Of a DNA stretch of 64,000 bases, positions 63,125-64,000 are shown piece by piece. This DNA is from Comamonadaceae bacterium. Its GTDB lineage: Bacteria; Pseudomonadota; Gammaproteobacteria; Burkholderiales; Burkholderiaceae_C. The notes under the pieces were generated by a model. The model saw nothing but the letters and a program-made list of their open reading frames with translations, did not search any database and had not been told where the DNA came from. The stretch lies in assembly GCA_007280205.1 (NCBI GenBank), contig QYPX01000059.1:1-64000 (forward strand), read 5' to 3'. The translations under genes and the position numbers were made by a program. Numbering within the stretch: the stretch's first letter is position 1; every line of letters starts with the position of its first letter.

Positions 63125-64000
63125 ATGGTCGAGAAAAGCCCCCTCATCACACGGCAACAGTCACCGCAGGGTGGACATGTGCTGCTGTCGGGCTGCTGGA
63201 CTGCCGCTCGACTGGCCGAGCCACAGAGCTGGAGCTCCATTGAATCGACACTGGCAGACTGCACCGCATCGGGCGAGAGCCCTTTGGGCTGGGACCTGCG
63301 CAAGCTGCAAAAACTCGACCATACCGGCGCCCAGCTCCTGTGGAACGCCTGGGGTCGGCAATGGCCACAGAGTCTTTTGCTGCTCGAAGCCCAGCGCCCG
63401 ATGCTTGAGCGGGTCGCCCATTACGCCATCAAGGCCCCAGCGCCTGCGCGGAAAACCCTCTGGCAACTTTTCCTGCTGCTCGGTGAACGCCTGCTGGTGC
63501 TGCTCGATCACCTCAAATATCTGACCCGTCTGACCGGTCAACTGCTGCTCGACGCGATCAAGCTGGCAGGCAAGCCGAGCCAGGGACCCTGGCGCGACGT
63601 ATCGGGCCACCTCTACCACGTGGGAGCGACGGCGCTACCGATCACGGCACTGGTGGGCTTTCTGATCGGCGTGGTGCTGGCCTACCTGATGTCGCAGCAA
63701 CTGCGCCAGTTCGGCGCCGACGCCTTCATCGTCAACATCCTGGGCATCGCCCTGATCCGCGAACTCGGCCCGGTGTTGGCAGCGATCCTGATTGCCGGGC
63801 GCTCCGGCTCAGCCATCACGGCCCAGATCGGCGTCATGCGGGTCACCGAAGAGCTCGACGCCATGCGCGTCATGGGCATCGCCAAGGGCTTTCGTCTGGT
63901 GTTGCCGCGCGCCATCGCCATGGCTATTGCCATGCCGCTGCTGACAGTCTGGACCACACTGGCCGCATTGCTGGGCGGCATGCTGGCCTCCGACCTGGCG
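63125..64000 (+). CDS. STAS-MlaE ABC transporter permease (partial, runs off the window)
   Basis: An open frame of 292 codons from ATG 63,125 to the window end. Residues 1-100 resemble a STAS domain (LGWDLRKLQKLDHTGAQLLW). The MlaE permease domain then begins (about 165 onward) with GFLIGVVLAYLMSQQLRQFG, IALIRELGPVLAAILIAGRSG and MRVTEELDAMRVMGI. MlaE permeases belong to ABC systems moving phospholipids between membranes. STAS-fused forms usually pair with a separate MlaF-like ATPase and MCE protein, expected downstream of the window. Confidence 0.88.
   Translation, partial: MVEKSPLITRQQSPQGGHVLLSGCWTAARLAEPQSWSSIESTLADCTASGESPLGWDLRKLQKLDHTGAQLLWNAWGRQWPQSLLLLEAQRPMLERVAHYAIKAPAPARKTLWQLFLLLGERLLVLLDHLKYLTRLTGQLLLDAIKLAGKPSQGPWRDVSGHLYHVGATALPITALVGFLIGVVLAYLMSQQLRQFGADAFIVNILGIALIRELGPVLAAILIAGRSGSAITAQIGVMRVTEELDAMRVMGIAKGFRLVLPRAIAMAIAMPLLTVWTTLAALLGGMLASDLA

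Overview
The window looks like chromosome of a betaproteobacterium, most likely a Rhodoferax/Polaromonas-like member of the Comamonadaceae (Burkholderiales). This is inferred from the high-GC coding style, the xth-pyrE-DUF4124-gatBAC | mreBCD-mrdA housekeeping block, and the exosortase-B type Eps cluster. It is dominated by extracellular polysaccharide genes, about 1-43,755, followed by mostly housekeeping genes to 64,000. No tRNA, rRNA, CRISPR array or insertion sequence was seen.

Region 1 (1-3,520, + strand): the tail of an unidentified gene, a BcsQ/MinD-like ATPase, an AlgI-type MBOAT acyltransferase and an AlgJ/AlgX-type SGNH protein. This is a WssA/J-WssH-WssI-like acetylation module. 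Region 2 (3,517-19,900, +): a compact EpsA-regulated exopolysaccharide operon. Its conserved part is epsA-B-L-D-E-F-G-xrtB(epsH)-epsI. A more AT-rich variable part follows: Wzy-like polymerase, clan-A glycoside hydrolase, Wzx flippase, GT2, GT4 and a WecB/TagA-type transferase. Genes mostly overlap by 4-11 bases. Two families of dispersed palindromic repeats sit in the epsD-epsE and epsG-xrtB gaps and supply in-frame ATGs.

Region 3 (19,942-25,406, -): two tandem AlgX-like SGNH proteins, an AlgF/WssG-like protein and a polysaccharide deacetylase. Region 4 (25,474-32,409, +) is divergent from it: bcsE with an RxGD motif, a TPR plus beta-barrel outer-membrane protein, a PgaC-like processive GT2, a small one-helix protein, and a second deacetylase-like gene. 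That last gene has an apparent frameshift and has lost its metal-binding histidines. Region 5 (32,398-43,755, -): a cellulose synthase operon bcsR/P-bcsQ-bcsA-bcsB-bcsZ-bcsC plus a further bcsQ. It sits two bases downstream of a metallo-beta-lactamase-fold gene and a DUF3108 gene. Regions 1, 3, 4 and 5 together look like a dispersed, enlarged acetyl-cellulose (Wss-type) locus with a second synthase/export module, interrupted by an unrelated Eps operon.

Region 6 (43,758-64,000): metallo-hydrolase, DUF3108 protein, an unknown HExxE protein, a 1117-residue class III cyclase/AAA/TPR protein, a chromosomal ccdAB toxin-antitoxin pair with a palindromic operator candidate, xth and pyrE with overlapping start codons, a DUF4124 protein, gatCAB, mreBCD-mrdA with a clear terminator, a GMC oxidoreductase, an enoyl-CoA hydratase-family gene, and the start of a STAS-MlaE ABC permease that runs off the end.
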